Of a stretch of 7,435 nucleotides of DNA, positions 1 to 7,014 are shown piece by piece. The notes beneath the pieces were generated by a model. That model was not told the DNA's origin. It saw only the letters and a list, made by a program, of their open reading frames with translations, and ran no database searches. Location: NCBI GenBank assembly GCA_029065305.1, contig JAIEIQ010000131.1, positions 1-7,435 on the forward strand, read 5' to 3'. The stretch comes from Oscillospiraceae bacterium (GTDB taxonomy: Bacteria > Bacillota > Clostridia > Oscillospirales > Oscillospiraceae). Within the stretch, counting starts at the first letter, position 1. Every line of letters starts with the position of its first letter. The translations under genes and the position numbers were made by a program.

Positions 1-290
1 CCATCGCGTCCGCAGGAGTATACCTGGACTACGACACCGTGGCCCGGCCCAAATACCACTCCGACGAGGAGGAGATTGCTCTCCTGCGCCACGGTCTGGA
101 GGCCGGCTACGGGGACCGGATCCTGCTGGCCCTGGACACCACCGCCCAGCGGCTGACCGCCTACGGCGGGGCGCTGGGCCTGGACTACTTGTTAAACAGC
201 TTCCTCCCCCGGCTGCGGCGGGAGGGGGTGCCGGAGGAGGCCGTGGACGGCTTCTGCCGGGCGAACTGCCGGCGGCTTTTCGCCGGATAA
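1..290 (+). CDS. Phosphotriesterase-family metal-dependent hydrolase, C-terminal fragment (5' end outside window)
   Basis: The reading frame is open from position 3 to the TAA at 288-290, so this is the last ~95 residues of a longer protein (family members run about 300-350 residues). The tail has the typical end of the phosphotriesterase/PHP family (amidohydrolase superfamily): YLDYDT, then KYHSDEEE, then RILLALDTT followed by YGG-GLDYLL and a closing segment resembling the usual 'NPxxxF' end (here NCRRLFAG). The Asp of LALDTT (bases 135-137) corresponds to the family's metal-binding/catalytic aspartate. The His ligands and the bridging Lys/Glu lie upstream and cannot be checked. Many bacterial members found in sugar clusters are lactonases, some acting on phosphorylated sugar lactones, which would fit the sugar genes downstream. 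That role is inference. It lies 37 bases before the next gene on the same strand, so probably in the same operon. A GTG at 39 is an internal codon, not a start. Confidence 0.85.
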   Translation, partial: IASAGVYLDYDTVARPKYHSDEEEIALLRHGLEAGYGDRILLALDTTAQRLTAYGGALGLDYLLNSFLPRLRREGVPEEAVDGFCRANCRRLFAG

Positions 291-313
291 CCGACAATCA
301 ATTAGAAGGTAAG

Positions 314-319
314 AAAGGG
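314..319 (+). promoter_or_regulatory. Ribosome binding site that favours the ATG at 328
   Basis: AAAGGG lies 8 bases before ATG 328, which supports that start over the in-frame GTG 319 and TTG 322. A weaker AGAAGG at 304-309 could serve GTG 319, so a start three codons longer is not excluded. Confidence 0.55.
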
Positions 320-327
320 TGTTGACT

Positions 328-1266
328 ATGACAAGACTGCCGGAAAAAGCGGATCGGCCCACCATGTATTTCGTGGGCGTGACCACTGGAAGCTCCTCCA
401 TTATGAGGGTGTTCCCCGTCTGGGCAAAGGAGCTGGGCCTGGACGCTGTGATTAAGGGGATCGACATGCCCATCCACGCCCCGGCGGAGGAGTACCGCCG
501 GGTGGTGGAGTTCATCCGGGACGACCCCCTGTCCCTGGGGGCCATGGTGACCACCCACAAGATTGACATGTACAACGCGGCCTCGGACCTCTTCGACTAC
601 CTGGACCCCTACGCCCAGCGGTTTGGGGAGCTGTCCTCCATCTCCAAGAAGGACGGGAAGCTCTGCGCCCATGCCAAGGACCCCATCTCCAGCGGCCTGG
701 CCCTGGACAGCTTTGTGCCGAAGGACCACTGGATCAAAACCGGGGCCCAGGCCTGCGTGCTGGGGGCCGGGGGATCGGCCCTGTCCATCTCCGCGTACTT
801 AGGCAATGAGGAGCGCCACGGCGCCGACGTGCCCGGCCGCATCCACCTGGACAACCGGTCCGCCCCCCGGCTGGCAGAGGCGGTGCGGGTGCTGGAGTAC
901 TTAAATGTGCCCATGAGCTACCATATGTGCAAGGAGCCTGTCCTCAACGACAAAATCGTGGAGTCCCTGCCCGCCGGGAGCCTGGTGATCAACGCCACGG
1001 GCCTGGGCAAGGACCGGCCCGGATCCCCCCTCACCGACGCCTGCCGCTTCCCGGAAAACGGCATCGTCTGGGAGCTCAACTACCGGGGGAGCCTGGAGTT
1101 CCTTCACCAGGCGGAGGCCCAGCAGGAGTCCCGGAGCCTGACCATCGAGGACGGCTGGACCTACTTCATCCACGGCTGGACCCAGGTGATTGCCGAGGTC
1201 TTCCACATCGACATCACCGGGGACCGGCTCGCCGCCTGCGACCGGATCGCCCGGGAGATGCGCTGA
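328..1266 (+). CDS. Shikimate/quinate dehydrogenase-like NAD(P)-dependent oxidoreductase, divergent
   Basis: A 312-residue protein with the two-domain layout of the AroE/YdiB family. The N-terminal substrate domain carries a GSSS segment near residue 15 where AroE has SxS, VTTHK with Lys78 at the place of the catalytic Lys, and KDPISSG with Asp118 at the place of the catalytic Asp. The Rossmann domain has VLGAGGSA (GAGGSA at 146-151), LDNRSAPRL after the second strand, and INATGLG around Asn222. The catalytic Lys/Asp pair is retained. Positions that hold shikimate in true AroE look changed: the usual NVTxPxK becomes MVTTHK, the AVNT segment becomes SSIS, and the C-terminal Gln region reads DGWTYFIHGW. 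It therefore probably oxidises or reduces a different hydroxy acid or sugar-derived compound, and its place in a sugar operon agrees. Cofactor preference is unclear. It is followed after 17 bases by the next gene. I chose ATG 328 for its ribosome binding site. Confidence 0.8.
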   Translation: MTRLPEKADRPTMYFVGVTTGSSSIMRVFPVWAKELGLDAVIKGIDMPIHAPAEEYRRVVEFIRDDPLSLGAMVTTHKIDMYNAASDLFDYLDPYAQRFGELSSISKKDGKLCAHAKDPISSGLALDSFVPKDHWIKTGAQACVLGAGGSALSISAYLGNEERHGADVPGRIHLDNRSAPRLAEAVRVLEYLNVPMSYHMCKEPVLNDKIVESLPAGSLVINATGLGKDRPGSPLTDACRFPENGIVWELNYRGSLEFLHQAEAQQESRSLTIEDGWTYFIHGWTQVIAEVFHIDITGDRLAACDRIAREMR

Positions 1267-1283
1267 AGGGGGAGGGAAGAGCG

Positions 1284-2207
1284 ATGAAGGTTTTAACAAC
1301 ACCCCGCTCCTACGGAAAGACAGACCCGGCGGTCTTTGAGATGCTGGAGAAGGCCGGGGTGGAGGTGGTCCGCAACACCACCGGGGGCATCCTGGATAAA
1401 GAGGCCATGAAGAGCCTGTTGGCGGACTGCGAGGGCATTATTGTGGGGGTGGACCCCCTGGACGCGGAGGTCATCGCCGCCGCCCCCAAGCTCCGGGCCA
1501 TCGCCAAGTACGGCGTGGGCGTGGACAACATCGACCTGGAGGCCGCGAAGGCCCGGGATATCAAGGTCTCCCGCACCGTGGGAGCCAACGCCGAGGCCGT
1601 GGCGGACTACGCCGTCACATTGATGCTTACGGTGGCCCGGCGGGCGGCGGCTATCGACGCCCGGTGCCGGAAGGGGGACTGGAAGAAGATCACCACCCGG
1701 GACATCAGCGGCGGCACCCTGGGCCTGCTGGGTCTGGGGGCCATCGGAAAGCTGGTGGCGAAGCGGGCCCAGGGCTTCGGCATGACCGTGCTGGCCTACG
1801 ACCCCTTCTGGAACGAGGAGTACGCCGCCGCCAACCACATCGTAAAGGCCGCGCCGGAGGAGATCTACGCCCAGGCGGACGTCATCTCCCTCCACCTGCC
1901 CCTGACGGAGGAGACCAGGGGGACTATTGGCAAAAAAGAGATTGAGATGATGAAGCCCGACGCCATCCTCATCAACACCGCCCGGGGCGGGCTCATCGAC
2001 GAGGACGCCCTGCTGGACGCCCTGGAGGCGGGGCGGCTCTATGGCGCGGGCATCGACGCCTTCGCCCAGGAGCCCCCCGAGGACAAGCGGTGGTTTGCCC
2101 TGGAGAACGTGGTGCTGGGCTCCCACTGCGCCGCCTCCACCGAGGGGGCCGCGCGGAAGATGGGCCGCATGGCCACGGAGAACATCATCCGCGACCTGGG
2201 ACTGTAA
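1284..2207 (+). CDS. D-isomer-specific 2-hydroxyacid dehydrogenase (phosphoglycerate dehydrogenase-like)
   Basis: A 307-residue cytoplasmic NAD-dependent dehydrogenase of the family that interconverts 2-keto acids and D-2-hydroxy acids. The catalytic triad is intact: Arg234 in NTARGG, Glu263 in AQEPPED and His281 in GSHCAAST. The inserted Rossmann domain has GLGAIG at 150-155 and an acidic residue at the end of its second strand (Asp173 in AYDPF), which usually means NAD rather than NADP. KYGVGVDNID in the N-terminal half is typical of SerA-like members. The protein ends soon after the substrate domain, with no C-terminal ACT or regulatory domain, so a serine-biosynthetic SerA is less likely than a catabolic enzyme acting on a sugar-derived acid. 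The ATG at 1284 follows a GGGAGGGAAGAG ribosome binding site and is 17 bases past the previous stop. The exact substrate cannot be assigned. Confidence 0.9.
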   Translation: MKVLTTPRSYGKTDPAVFEMLEKAGVEVVRNTTGGILDKEAMKSLLADCEGIIVGVDPLDAEVIAAAPKLRAIAKYGVGVDNIDLEAAKARDIKVSRTVGANAEAVADYAVTLMLTVARRAAAIDARCRKGDWKKITTRDISGGTLGLLGLGAIGKLVAKRAQGFGMTVLAYDPFWNEEYAAANHIVKAAPEEIYAQADVISLHLPLTEETRGTIGKKEIEMMKPDAILINTARGGLIDEDALLDALEAGRLYGAGIDAFAQEPPEDKRWFALENVVLGSHCAASTEGAARKMGRMATENIIRDLGL

Positions 2208-2231
2208 AACGGAAAGAAGGAGGAGGACGAT

Positions 2232-3761
2232 ATGAAATACATTCTGGCCCACGACCTGGGCACTTCCGGCAACAAGGCCACCCTCTTCAGCGAGGAGGGC
2301 CGGCTGGTCACCAGCGAGGTCCACAGCTACGACTGTCACTATTTCAACGCCAACTGGGCCGAGCAGAACCCGGAGGACTGGTGGAACGCTATCTGCGTGA
2401 CCACAAAGAACCTCATTGACAAGGCGGGCATTGATGCCGGGGATATCGCCGTTGTCTCCTTCTCCGGGCAGATGATGGGCTGCCTGTGCGTGGATAGGGA
2501 GGGCAACCCCCTGCGGCCCTCTATCATCTGGGCCGACCAGCGGGCCCAGGCCCAGGCGGCGGCTATCGAGAAGAAGATTCCCCTCAGGGACTTCTACCGT
2601 ATCGCCGGGCACCGCAACAGCGCCTCCTACGGCATCCAGAAGCTCATGTGGGTCCGGGACAACGAGCCGGAGGTCTACGCCAGGACCTACAAGACCCTCA
2701 ACGCCAAGGACTTTATCGTCCTGCGCCTGACGGGGAAGTGGTACACCGAGCCCTCCGACGCCACCAGCAACGCCTGCATTGACCTGGAGACGCTCCAGTG
2801 GTCGGAGAAGATCGTGGCCGCCTCCGGCATCGACGGCGACAAGCTGCCGGAGATTGTCCCCTCCACCACCGTGGCCGGGGAGGTCACCAAATGGGCCGCG
2901 GAGCGGACCGGACTGAAACCCGGCACGGCGGTGGTCATGGGCGGCGGCGACGGGCTGTGCTCCAACGTGGGGGCGGGGTCCATCAGCCCGGGCCGGACCT
3001 TCTGCTGTATCGGCTCCTCCGCCTGGGTTGCCACCACCAGCAGCAAGCCCCTCTTTGACGAGCAGATGCGGACCTTCACCTGGGCCCACATCGTCCCGGG
3101 CCTCTACTCCCCCACGGGGACCATGCAGTCCGGTGGCGGGGCTTACCAGTGGCTCAAGCAGCGCCTGGGCAAGTACGAGACTGCCGCCGCCCAGGCCGAG
3201 GGCAAGAGCCCCTATCAGCTCATCGACCAGGAGGCCGCGAAGTCCCCCGCCGGGTCCAACGGCGTCATCTTCCTGCCCTACCTGCTGGGGGAGCGGGCCC
3301 CCCGGTGGAACCCCAACGCCACAGCCGCCTGGCTGGGCTTGAAGATGGAAAACGAGCGCAGCGACATCTTCCGCTCCGTCATGGAGGGGGTGACGCTGAA
3401 CCTGAATATCATTCTGGAGTCCTTCCGGAGGAGCATCCCCATTGACGAGCTGCTGATTGTGGGCGGCGGCGCCAAGGGGAAGGTCTGGTGCCAGATGCTG
3501 GCGGATGTGTTCAACGCGCGGATCAAGGTCCCCGCCCTCCTGGAGGAGGCCACCAGCATGGGCGCTGCCGTCACCGGCGGCGTGGGCGCGGGGATCTTCA
3601 AGGATTTCACCGCCATCGACCAGATGCTGGAGCTCAACCAGGAGCTGGTACCGGACCCGGCGGCCGCGGTCGCCTACGGACCGGTGAAGGAGACTTTTGA
3701 GGCGTGCTATCAGGCCCTGCTGCCCGTCTATGAGCGCATGGCCGGACAGTCTGAGCGATAA
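2232..3761 (+). CDS. FGGY-family carbohydrate kinase, xylulokinase-like
   Basis: A 509-residue ATP-dependent sugar kinase, about the usual FGGY length (roughly 490-520). The N-terminal phosphate-binding motif is DLGTSGNK at residues 8-15. Next come FSGQMMG (77-83) and WADQR (100-104), the sugar-binding segments seen in xylulokinases. GGGDGLCSNVGAG contains Asp240 at the position of the catalytic base, and GGGAKGKVWCQMLADV starts at residue 411 as the C-terminal FGGY signature with adenosine-binding glycines. All key elements are present, so it should be active. FGGY enzymes phosphorylate ketoses, polyols or related sugars. With a ketose 3-epimerase encoded immediately downstream, a free ketose (for example a pentulose or hexulose) is the plausible substrate, but specificity within this family cannot be read from motifs. 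A GGAGGAGG-type ribosome binding site precedes ATG 2232. The gap to the previous gene is 24 bases and to the next is 11. Confidence 0.92.
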   Translation: MKYILAHDLGTSGNKATLFSEEGRLVTSEVHSYDCHYFNANWAEQNPEDWWNAICVTTKNLIDKAGIDAGDIAVVSFSGQMMGCLCVDREGNPLRPSIIWADQRAQAQAAAIEKKIPLRDFYRIAGHRNSASYGIQKLMWVRDNEPEVYARTYKTLNAKDFIVLRLTGKWYTEPSDATSNACIDLETLQWSEKIVAASGIDGDKLPEIVPSTTVAGEVTKWAAERTGLKPGTAVVMGGGDGLCSNVGAGSISPGRTFCCIGSSAWVATTSSKPLFDEQMRTFTWAHIVPGLYSPTGTMQSGGGAYQWLKQRLGKYETAAAQAEGKSPYQLIDQEAAKSPAGSNGVIFLPYLLGERAPRWNPNATAAWLGLKMENERSDIFRSVMEGVTLNLNIILESFRRSIPIDELLIVGGGAKGKVWCQMLADVFNARIKVPALLEEATSMGAAVTGGVGAGIFKDFTAIDQMLELNQELVPDPAAAVAYGPVKETFEACYQALLPVYERMAGQSER

Positions 3762-3766
3762 GGAGG
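3759..3766 (+). promoter_or_regulatory. Ribosome binding site overlapping the kinase stop codon
   Basis: The bases TAAGGAGG merge the kinase stop TAA (3759-3761) with a near-perfect Shine-Dalgarno for the epimerase ATG at 3773 (6-base spacing). This arrangement suggests translational coupling of kinase and epimerase. Confidence 0.75.
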
Positions 3767-3772
3767 ACGGCG

Positions 3773-4657
3773 ATGAACGCCATTGGAATGCACTACGGCT
3801 TTTGGAGCCGCAATTGGGATGAAATCCAGTATATCCCCCTGATGGAGAAGGTGGCGCGGCTGGGGTTTGACGTGTGCGAGGTGGCCTCGGCGGAGTTCTG
3901 CAAGTACAGCGATGAGACGCTGAGGGAGCTCAAGCGCCGGGCGGACGATCTGGGCCTGACCTTCACCTACTCCATCGGCCTGGAGAAGGAGTACGATCTG
4001 GCCAGCGACGACGCCGCCGTCCGGGACAACGGCGTCCGCCACGTGACGGAAATTCTCAAGTCCATGCCCAAGGTGGGGGCGACGATCCTCAACGGCGTCT
4101 CCTACGCCGGCTGGCAGGCCATGCCGGACCACGGCATCACCCTGGAGGAGAAGCGGCGGAAGGAGGAGCTGGCCCTTGACTCCATGCGGCGGCTCATGCC
4201 TGTGGCGGAGGACTGCGGGGTGTACTATTGCTGTGAGGTGGTCAACCGCTTCGAGCAGTACCTGCTCAACACCGCCAGGGAGGGCGCCGCCTTTGTCAAA
4301 CAGCTGGAGAGCCCCAACGCAAAGGTTCTGCTGGACACCTTCCACATGAACATCGAGGAGGACGATCTGCTCCAGGCCATTCTGGAGACTGGGGATCTGC
4401 TGGGCCACTTCCATGTGGGCGAGCGCAACCGCAAGCCCCCCGGGTCCACCAACAGCCTGCCCTGGAAGGAGCTGGCCGGAGCCCTCAGGCAGATCGGCTA
4501 CCAGGGCGCGGTGGTCATGGAGCCCTTTGTCCTCATGGGCGGCAGCATCCCCTATGATATCAAGGTCTGGCGGGACCTCAGCGGGGGCGCGTCCGAGGCG
4601 GAGCTGGACCGCATGGCCGGCGATGCCTGCGCGTTCCTCAAGAAGCTTTTTGCGTAA
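3773..4657 (+). CDS. D-allulose (D-psicose)/D-tagatose 3-epimerase family ketose 3-epimerase
   Basis: A 294-residue TIM-barrel enzyme that inverts C3 of free ketoses using a divalent metal, commonly Mn or Co. The four metal ligands of the family are visible: Glu155 (CCEVVNRFE), Asp188 (LLDTFHMN), His214 (GHFHVGE) and Glu250 (VMEPF). Glu155 and Glu250 are the acid/base pair. Glu217 and Arg220 (GERNR) match the substrate-contacting residues. The closing IKVWRDLSGGA segment is highly characteristic, and the length equals known D-psicose 3-epimerases. The N-terminus (MNAIGMHYGFWS) and the NGVSYAGWQA segment recall the Flavonifractor plautii D-allulose 3-epimerase from memory. Known enzymes accept several ketoses (fructose/allulose, tagatose/sorbose, ribulose/xylulose), so the natural substrate is open. 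The neighbouring kinase suggests that the epimerised ketose is phosphorylated next. No signal peptide is present, so it is cytoplasmic. Confidence 0.94.
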   Translation: MNAIGMHYGFWSRNWDEIQYIPLMEKVARLGFDVCEVASAEFCKYSDETLRELKRRADDLGLTFTYSIGLEKEYDLASDDAAVRDNGVRHVTEILKSMPKVGATILNGVSYAGWQAMPDHGITLEEKRRKEELALDSMRRLMPVAEDCGVYYCCEVVNRFEQYLLNTAREGAAFVKQLESPNAKVLLDTFHMNIEEDDLLQAILETGDLLGHFHVGERNRKPPGSTNSLPWKELAGALRQIGYQGAVVMEPFVLMGGSIPYDIKVWRDLSGGASEAELDRMAGDACAFLKKLFA

Positions 4658-4675
4658 ACGGAAAGGAGATTCGCG

Positions 4676-5668
4676 ATGCAGAACTCAAAGCTGTTCACCC
4701 TGCTCCCGGAGGAGCTGGTCTGCACCCCCGACGGCATGGCTATTGACAAGGACGACAACCTGATCCTCTCCTGCCCCAACTTCGCCAACATGGATATGCC
4801 CAGCTGTGTGCTGAAGATCGACAAGGACCGGAACATCCGCAAGTGGTTCGATGTGCCCAAGAATCCCTACACCGGCGAGGCCCGGTCCATGGGCATCGAG
4901 TTCGGCCCCGACGGAGATCTGTACATGGTGGACAATCCCGGCTGGACCGGCCGGCCCGACCTGGTCTACACCGGGCGGATTCTCCGCCTGCGCCTGAACG
5001 ACGAGGGTGTGGTCAAGTGCACGGTGGTGGCCGACAACATGGAGCATCCCAACGGCATCCGCATCTGGGGGGACTATATGTACGTCACCCAGAGCTGCAT
5101 GAACCGGCAGAAGACGGAGAGCGGCAAGCTCATGAGCTGTGTCTACCGCTTCCCCCTGGACGCCGAGGGCATCCACTGCACCAACACCCTGGCGGACCCG
5201 GACATTCTCCTGACCTTCATCACCGAGAATCCCAAGTGCCAGTACGGCGTGGACGGCATCGTCTTTGACCACCAGGGGAACCTGTATATCGGCAACTTCG
5301 GCGACGGCGCGGTCCATAAGATCACCTTCAACGCTGACGGCAGCGTGAAGGAGAACGTCATCTGGGCCAAGGACCCCGCCAACCTCAAGTCCACCGACGG
5401 CATGACCATCGACAAATACGGCAATATCTACGTGGCGGACTTCTCCGCCAACGCCATCGGCCGCATCGCCCCCGACGGCACCGTGACACGCATGGCGGTG
5501 TCCCCGGACACCGACGGCTTCAAAGGCGAGCTGGACCAGCCCGGCGAGCCCATCGTCTGGGGGGATAAGATCATCGTCTCCTGCTTCGACCTCGTCACCG
5601 ACGACGACAAGGTCAACACCGCCCACGAGATCCCCGCCACCATGACGATGCTGGACGTGGAGCCCTGA
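4676..5668 (+). CDS. SMP-30/gluconolactonase-like beta-propeller, probable sugar lactonase
   Basis: A 330-residue protein with recurring propeller-blade units: PDGMAIDKDDNLIL (18-31), IEFGPDGDLYMVDN (74-87), HPNGIRIWGDYMYVTQS (124-140), VDGIVFDHQGNLYIGNF (192-208) and TDGMTIDKYGNIYVADF (240-256). This is the six-bladed fold of the SMP-30/gluconolactonase/LRE family, whose members hydrolyse aldonolactones with a single divalent metal. Asn126 (PNG) and Asp193 (VDG) fit two of the usual metal ligands. The glutamate normally present in the first blade (an EGP-type motif) is not seen; the segment reads CTPDG instead, so activity or specificity may differ from textbook gluconolactonases. NHL-type binding proteins have similar repeats and are the alternative reading. 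There is no signal peptide, so it probably acts in the cytoplasm. The start follows AAAGGAG 18 bases after the epimerase stop, and it is the last gene of the run. Confidence 0.85.
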   Translation: MQNSKLFTLLPEELVCTPDGMAIDKDDNLILSCPNFANMDMPSCVLKIDKDRNIRKWFDVPKNPYTGEARSMGIEFGPDGDLYMVDNPGWTGRPDLVYTGRILRLRLNDEGVVKCTVVADNMEHPNGIRIWGDYMYVTQSCMNRQKTESGKLMSCVYRFPLDAEGIHCTNTLADPDILLTFITENPKCQYGVDGIVFDHQGNLYIGNFGDGAVHKITFNADGSVKENVIWAKDPANLKSTDGMTIDKYGNIYVADFSANAIGRIAPDGTVTRMAVSPDTDGFKGELDQPGEPIVWGDKIIVSCFDLVTDDDKVNTAHEIPATMTMLDVEP

Positions 5669-5687
5669 GTCCTCCGATATGCGCCAA

Positions 5688-5717
5688 AAAGCCCCGCCGC
5701 TACAGCGGCGGGGCTTT
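5688..5717. terminator. Bidirectional intrinsic terminator between convergent genes
   Basis: A perfect 13-base stem (AAAGCCCCGCCGC, 5688-5700, pairing with 5705-5717) closes a 4-base loop TACA. It lies 19 bases after the + strand lactonase stop and 18 bases beyond the - strand dehydrogenase stop. The A-run at 5686-5690 gives a T-tract on the - strand. On the + strand the tail is a shorter TTT followed by CCC, so termination is probably stronger for the - strand gene, although both genes can share it. Confidence 0.9.
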
Positions 5718-5735
5718 CCCGTTTCATAGGTGTTC

Positions 5736-6758
5736 TTAGAACTTGATAATGCCCTTCTTAAGCACCTTCCGGGCCAGGAGCTTGTCGTAGGCCTCCACAG
5801 CCTCGTCAAAGGTGAAGTAGTCGGAGATGAAGTCCTTGATGTTCAGCTGGCCGGAGCGCATCCACTCCACCACCTGGGCGTGGGCCTTGCCCTCCTCACG
5901 CTTCCGGGGCATCTGCTGGTAGATGACCCGCCAGTTGTAGTCGGCCTTGCTGAAGTCGATGGTGACCTCCTCCTTCTCGGGCACGCCGTAGCAGAGCATG
6001 GTGCCCCGGTCCTTGATAAGGCCCATGCCCTGGGTGACCAGGGCCGGCACGCCGGCGGCGTCCAGCACAAAGTCCACACCCTCGGGATACAGCTTGCGCA
6101 CCTCAGCCCGAACATCCTGCTCCTTGCTGTTGATGAGGTGGGCCGCGCCGTAATTGCCGGCCTGGGCCAGCTTCTCGGGAATGATGTCGCAGGCGATCAG
6201 GTTCTTTACGCCCAGAAGGCTCATGAACTTGATGTAGGTCAGCCCCACGGGGCCGCAGCCAAAGACCACCACGCTGCTCTCCGGCTGAATGCCGAAGTAG
6301 CGGATGCTGGAGAGCACCTCCCGGAAGGTGACAATCATCACGGCGTCCACCGGATCCAGATCATCGTCCAGCACCGTCTGGGCGAAGGCGCAGTCCGGAG
6401 CGTCGGGGCCGGCGGGGTCGCAGACCACGGCGTACTCGCTCAGCGCGCCCCAGCCGGAGCCCAGGCCGGGGAGGTTCTCCGGGTCGGGATCCACAAAGGG
6501 CAGCAGCACCTTGTCGCCGATTTTGAAGGAGGTGACCTTCGCCCCCACCTCCACCACCTCGCCTATGCCCTCGTGGCCCAGCATGATGGGGTAAATGGAC
6601 TCGGGGAAGCCCTTGAAGGTGCGGTGGAGGAGCTTGATGTCCGTGCCGCACATCCCGCAGGCGATGGTCTTCACCAGGGCCTGGTACTCGTTATAGCGGG
6701 GCTTGTTGACCTCCTGGATGGAGAGCTTGCCGTCCTTTGCCACTACCAATGTTTTCAT
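5736..6758 (-). CDS. Zinc-dependent medium-chain alcohol/polyol dehydrogenase (MDR superfamily)
   Basis: A 340-residue NAD(P)-dependent dehydrogenase. The N-terminal GroES-like domain carries catalytic zinc ligands Cys37 (GMCGTD) and His62-Glu63 (GHE), with Glu147 (TFREVLSS) as a possible further ligand, as in sorbitol dehydrogenase types. The Rossmann motif is VVFGCGPVG (GCGPVG 167-172), and Asp191 at the end of the second strand suggests NAD. The four-cysteine structural-zinc lobe common in this family is missing; residues 86-108 are instead Pro/Gly-rich (DPDPENLPGLGSGWG). Oxidation of a polyol or sugar hydroxyl is the likely reaction, giving a ketose or lactone that the + strand operon could process. 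It is convergent with that operon and divergent from the lipoprotein gene. ATG (complement 6756-6758) is preceded by AGGAGG (complement 6769-6774) at 10 bases. The substrate is unknown. Confidence 0.9.
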   Translation of the reverse strand: MKTLVVAKDGKLSIQEVNKPRYNEYQALVKTIACGMCGTDIKLLHRTFKGFPESIYPIMLGHEGIGEVVEVGAKVTSFKIGDKVLLPFVDPDPENLPGLGSGWGALSEYAVVCDPAGPDAPDCAFAQTVLDDDLDPVDAVMIVTFREVLSSIRYFGIQPESSVVVFGCGPVGLTYIKFMSLLGVKNLIACDIIPEKLAQAGNYGAAHLINSKEQDVRAEVRKLYPEGVDFVLDAAGVPALVTQGMGLIKDRGTMLCYGVPEKEEVTIDFSKADYNWRVIYQQMPRKREEGKAHAQVVEWMRSGQLNIKDFISDYFTFDEAVEAYDKLLARKVLKKGIIKF

Positions 6759-6800
6759 AGTCCTACGTCCTCCTCAATTTGCAATTAGGTTGTTATATAG

Positions 6801-6817
6801 GAATGTTACGACATAGC
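6801..6817. promoter_or_regulatory. Operator-like site 1 (ATGT-TACG-ACAT)
   Basis: The 17 bases GAATGTTACGACATAGC recur at 7121-7137 with one difference. The core 6803-6814 is a dyad of ATGT and ACAT around four bases, covering the predicted -10 of the dehydrogenase promoter, where a bound protein would block transcription. TTAGGTTG also precedes both copies (6785-6792 and 7114-7121), but at different spacing. Confidence 0.65.
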
Positions 6818-6831
6818 GGGGGAAAAATCAA
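6803..6831 (-). promoter_or_regulatory. Predicted sigma-70-type promoter of the dehydrogenase gene
   Basis: Read on the - strand, TTGATT (complement 6826-6831) and TAACAT (complement 6803-6808) are 17 bases apart, each matching four of six consensus positions. The -10 overlaps an operator-like dyad. A TATATA nearby (6794-6799) has no partner -35 and is the alternative. Confidence 0.45.
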
Positions 6832-7014
6832 ACCAGGACAGCCGCCTGCTTGTTCCCTTCTATTTTTACTTTACCACATTCTTTCAGAGAAATCAACTGC
6901 AAAAGCGGTAGCCGCGCCGGTTTTTTTCCGACAGCTCCGGCGGTGGAATTTCTCCAAAATTGCTGCATATGTATGGTCTGCGGTGGCAGTATCTGCCGAT
7001 CTGATTAAGCGGGT

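Noticed and set aside
1284..2207. Naming the hydroxyacid dehydrogenase serA
   Set aside because: Motifs fit the broad family, but there is no ACT domain and the context is a sugar operon, so serine biosynthesis is not supported.
1293..3089. Very long open frame on the - strand opposite the hydroxyacid dehydrogenase and kinase
   Set aside because: It is a by-product of G/C-rich third codon positions. Its product is a Gly/Val/Leu/His-rich sequence with no family motif, and it lies opposite two well-supported genes.
2232..3761. Naming the kinase xylB
   Set aside because: The FGGY family has many specificities with the same motifs, and no xylose isomerase is seen beside it.
4685..5809. Long open - strand frame opposite the lactonase gene
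   Set aside because: It is antisense to a clear propeller protein, has low-complexity Val/Gly/Asp/His composition and crosses the terminator hairpin.
5730..6788. Long + strand frame opposite the zinc dehydrogenase
   Set aside because: The - strand reading has clear zinc and Rossmann motifs and a good ribosome binding site. The + strand reading is a compositional shadow.
6905..6942. Short GC hairpins beside a run of seven T (GCGG/CCGC at 6905-6915 and CGCCGG/CCGGCG at 6915-6920 and 6937-6942)
   Set aside because: The stems are only 4-6 pairs and the T-run lies in a loop or is separated from the stem by other bases. No gene ends here that would need a terminator.
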